Below are positions 31,892 to 32,011 of a DNA stretch of 32,011 nucleotides, piece by piece. Position 1 is the first letter of the stretch, and each line of letters starts with the position of its first letter. The notes beneath the pieces are model-generated. The model was not told the DNA's origin. It did not search any database and saw only the letters and a list, made by a program, of their open reading frames with translations. Source of the DNA: Burkholderiales bacterium (GTDB lineage: Bacteria > Pseudomonadota > Gammaproteobacteria > Burkholderiales > Burkholderiaceae_C); the NCBI GenBank assembly GCA_006227825.1, contig SBFS01000241.1, positions 1 through 32,011 of the forward strand, read 5' to 3'. The position numbers and the translations under genes were made by a program.

Positions 31892-32011
31892 TCATCCCGT
31901 GTTCTTGTTCCACAGTGTGATTTGCTGGAGGACGAAGGCATTGAGCGAATTGAGCTGTCCGACCGCCGCATCCATGGCGTTGTACTGGGCCAGATAGCGG
32001 GCCTCGGCCCG
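31892..32011 (-). CDS. fliD: Flagellar filament cap protein FliD, 3' end only
   Basis: The last 39 residues of a protein whose start lies beyond the window: the frame reads ARYLAQYNAMDAAVGQLNS, followed by LNAFVLQQITLWNKNTG and a TGA stop. The pattern R-Y..Q...MD..v..LN....fL..Q...W.. is the C-terminal coiled coil of FliD (HAP2), which forms the cap on which flagellin subunits are added. The frame stays open to the window edge. Position before fliS and fliT supports it. Confidence 0.9.
   Translation of the reverse strand, partial: RAEARYLAQYNAMDAAVGQLNSLNAFVLQQITLWNKNTG

Noticed and set aside
31735-31971. A 78-codon minus-strand ORF between fliD and fliS
   Set aside because: It overlaps the fliD 3' end in another frame and spans the hairpin; its sequence has no protein-like pattern.

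Overview
The window is GC-rich, tightly packed DNA from a motile Gram-negative bacterium. Gene families, gene order and promoter types point to a betaproteobacterium of the order Burkholderiales, probably Comamonadaceae or a close relative. That placement is inferred from gene content, not from a search. I see no tRNA, rRNA, insertion sequence, CRISPR array or prophage, and no stretch over 300 bases without a gene.

Layout. (1) 1-3013: phenylacetate catabolism, with a divergent partial paaF and a paaG-paaI-paaK operon. Two clean palindromes lie between them, one of them like a TetR/PaaR operator. (2) 3041-8284: housekeeping and accessory genes: an M61 peptidase with a PDZ domain, a DUF3429 membrane protein, DsbC, a UbiH-like flavin hydroxylase and a MOSC protein. 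(3) 8345-10382: an FAD aromatic-ring-type monooxygenase paired with a DUF2783 protein, behind a recognisable promoter. (4) 10443-11182: an unrecognised gene behind a sigma-28 (FliA) promoter. (5) 11210-17145: a chemotaxis operon on the minus strand, in transcription order a short CheZ-like protein, CheY, CheA, CheR, CheD, CheB, also behind a FliA promoter; no cheW or receptor gene is present. (6) 17205-19388: a REC-histidine kinase hybrid, a NarL-type regulator and a lipoprotein, with overlapping genes. (7) 19408-30409: flagellar genes on the minus strand in two blocks, fliFGHIJK and fliLMNOPQR. (8) 30596-32011: fliE on the plus strand, then fliT, fliS and the end of fliD on the minus strand.

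How it works together. Blocks 5 to 8 encode the flagellar basal body and export gate, the switch, the hook-length regulator, cap and chaperone proteins, and the phospho-relay that sets rotation. The sequence shows two promoter classes. The fliF, fliL and fliE units share an inverted repeat at a fixed distance from the -10 box, as expected for an early-gene activator such as FlhDC. The cheZ-like/cheY operon, fliST and the unknown gene at 10523 carry FliA-type late promoters.

The most useful observations are the shared early-gene box, which works in both directions between fliE and fliF; the FliA-driven unknown gene; and the short CheZ-like protein that keeps the D-x-x-x-Q catalytic spacing of CheZ.
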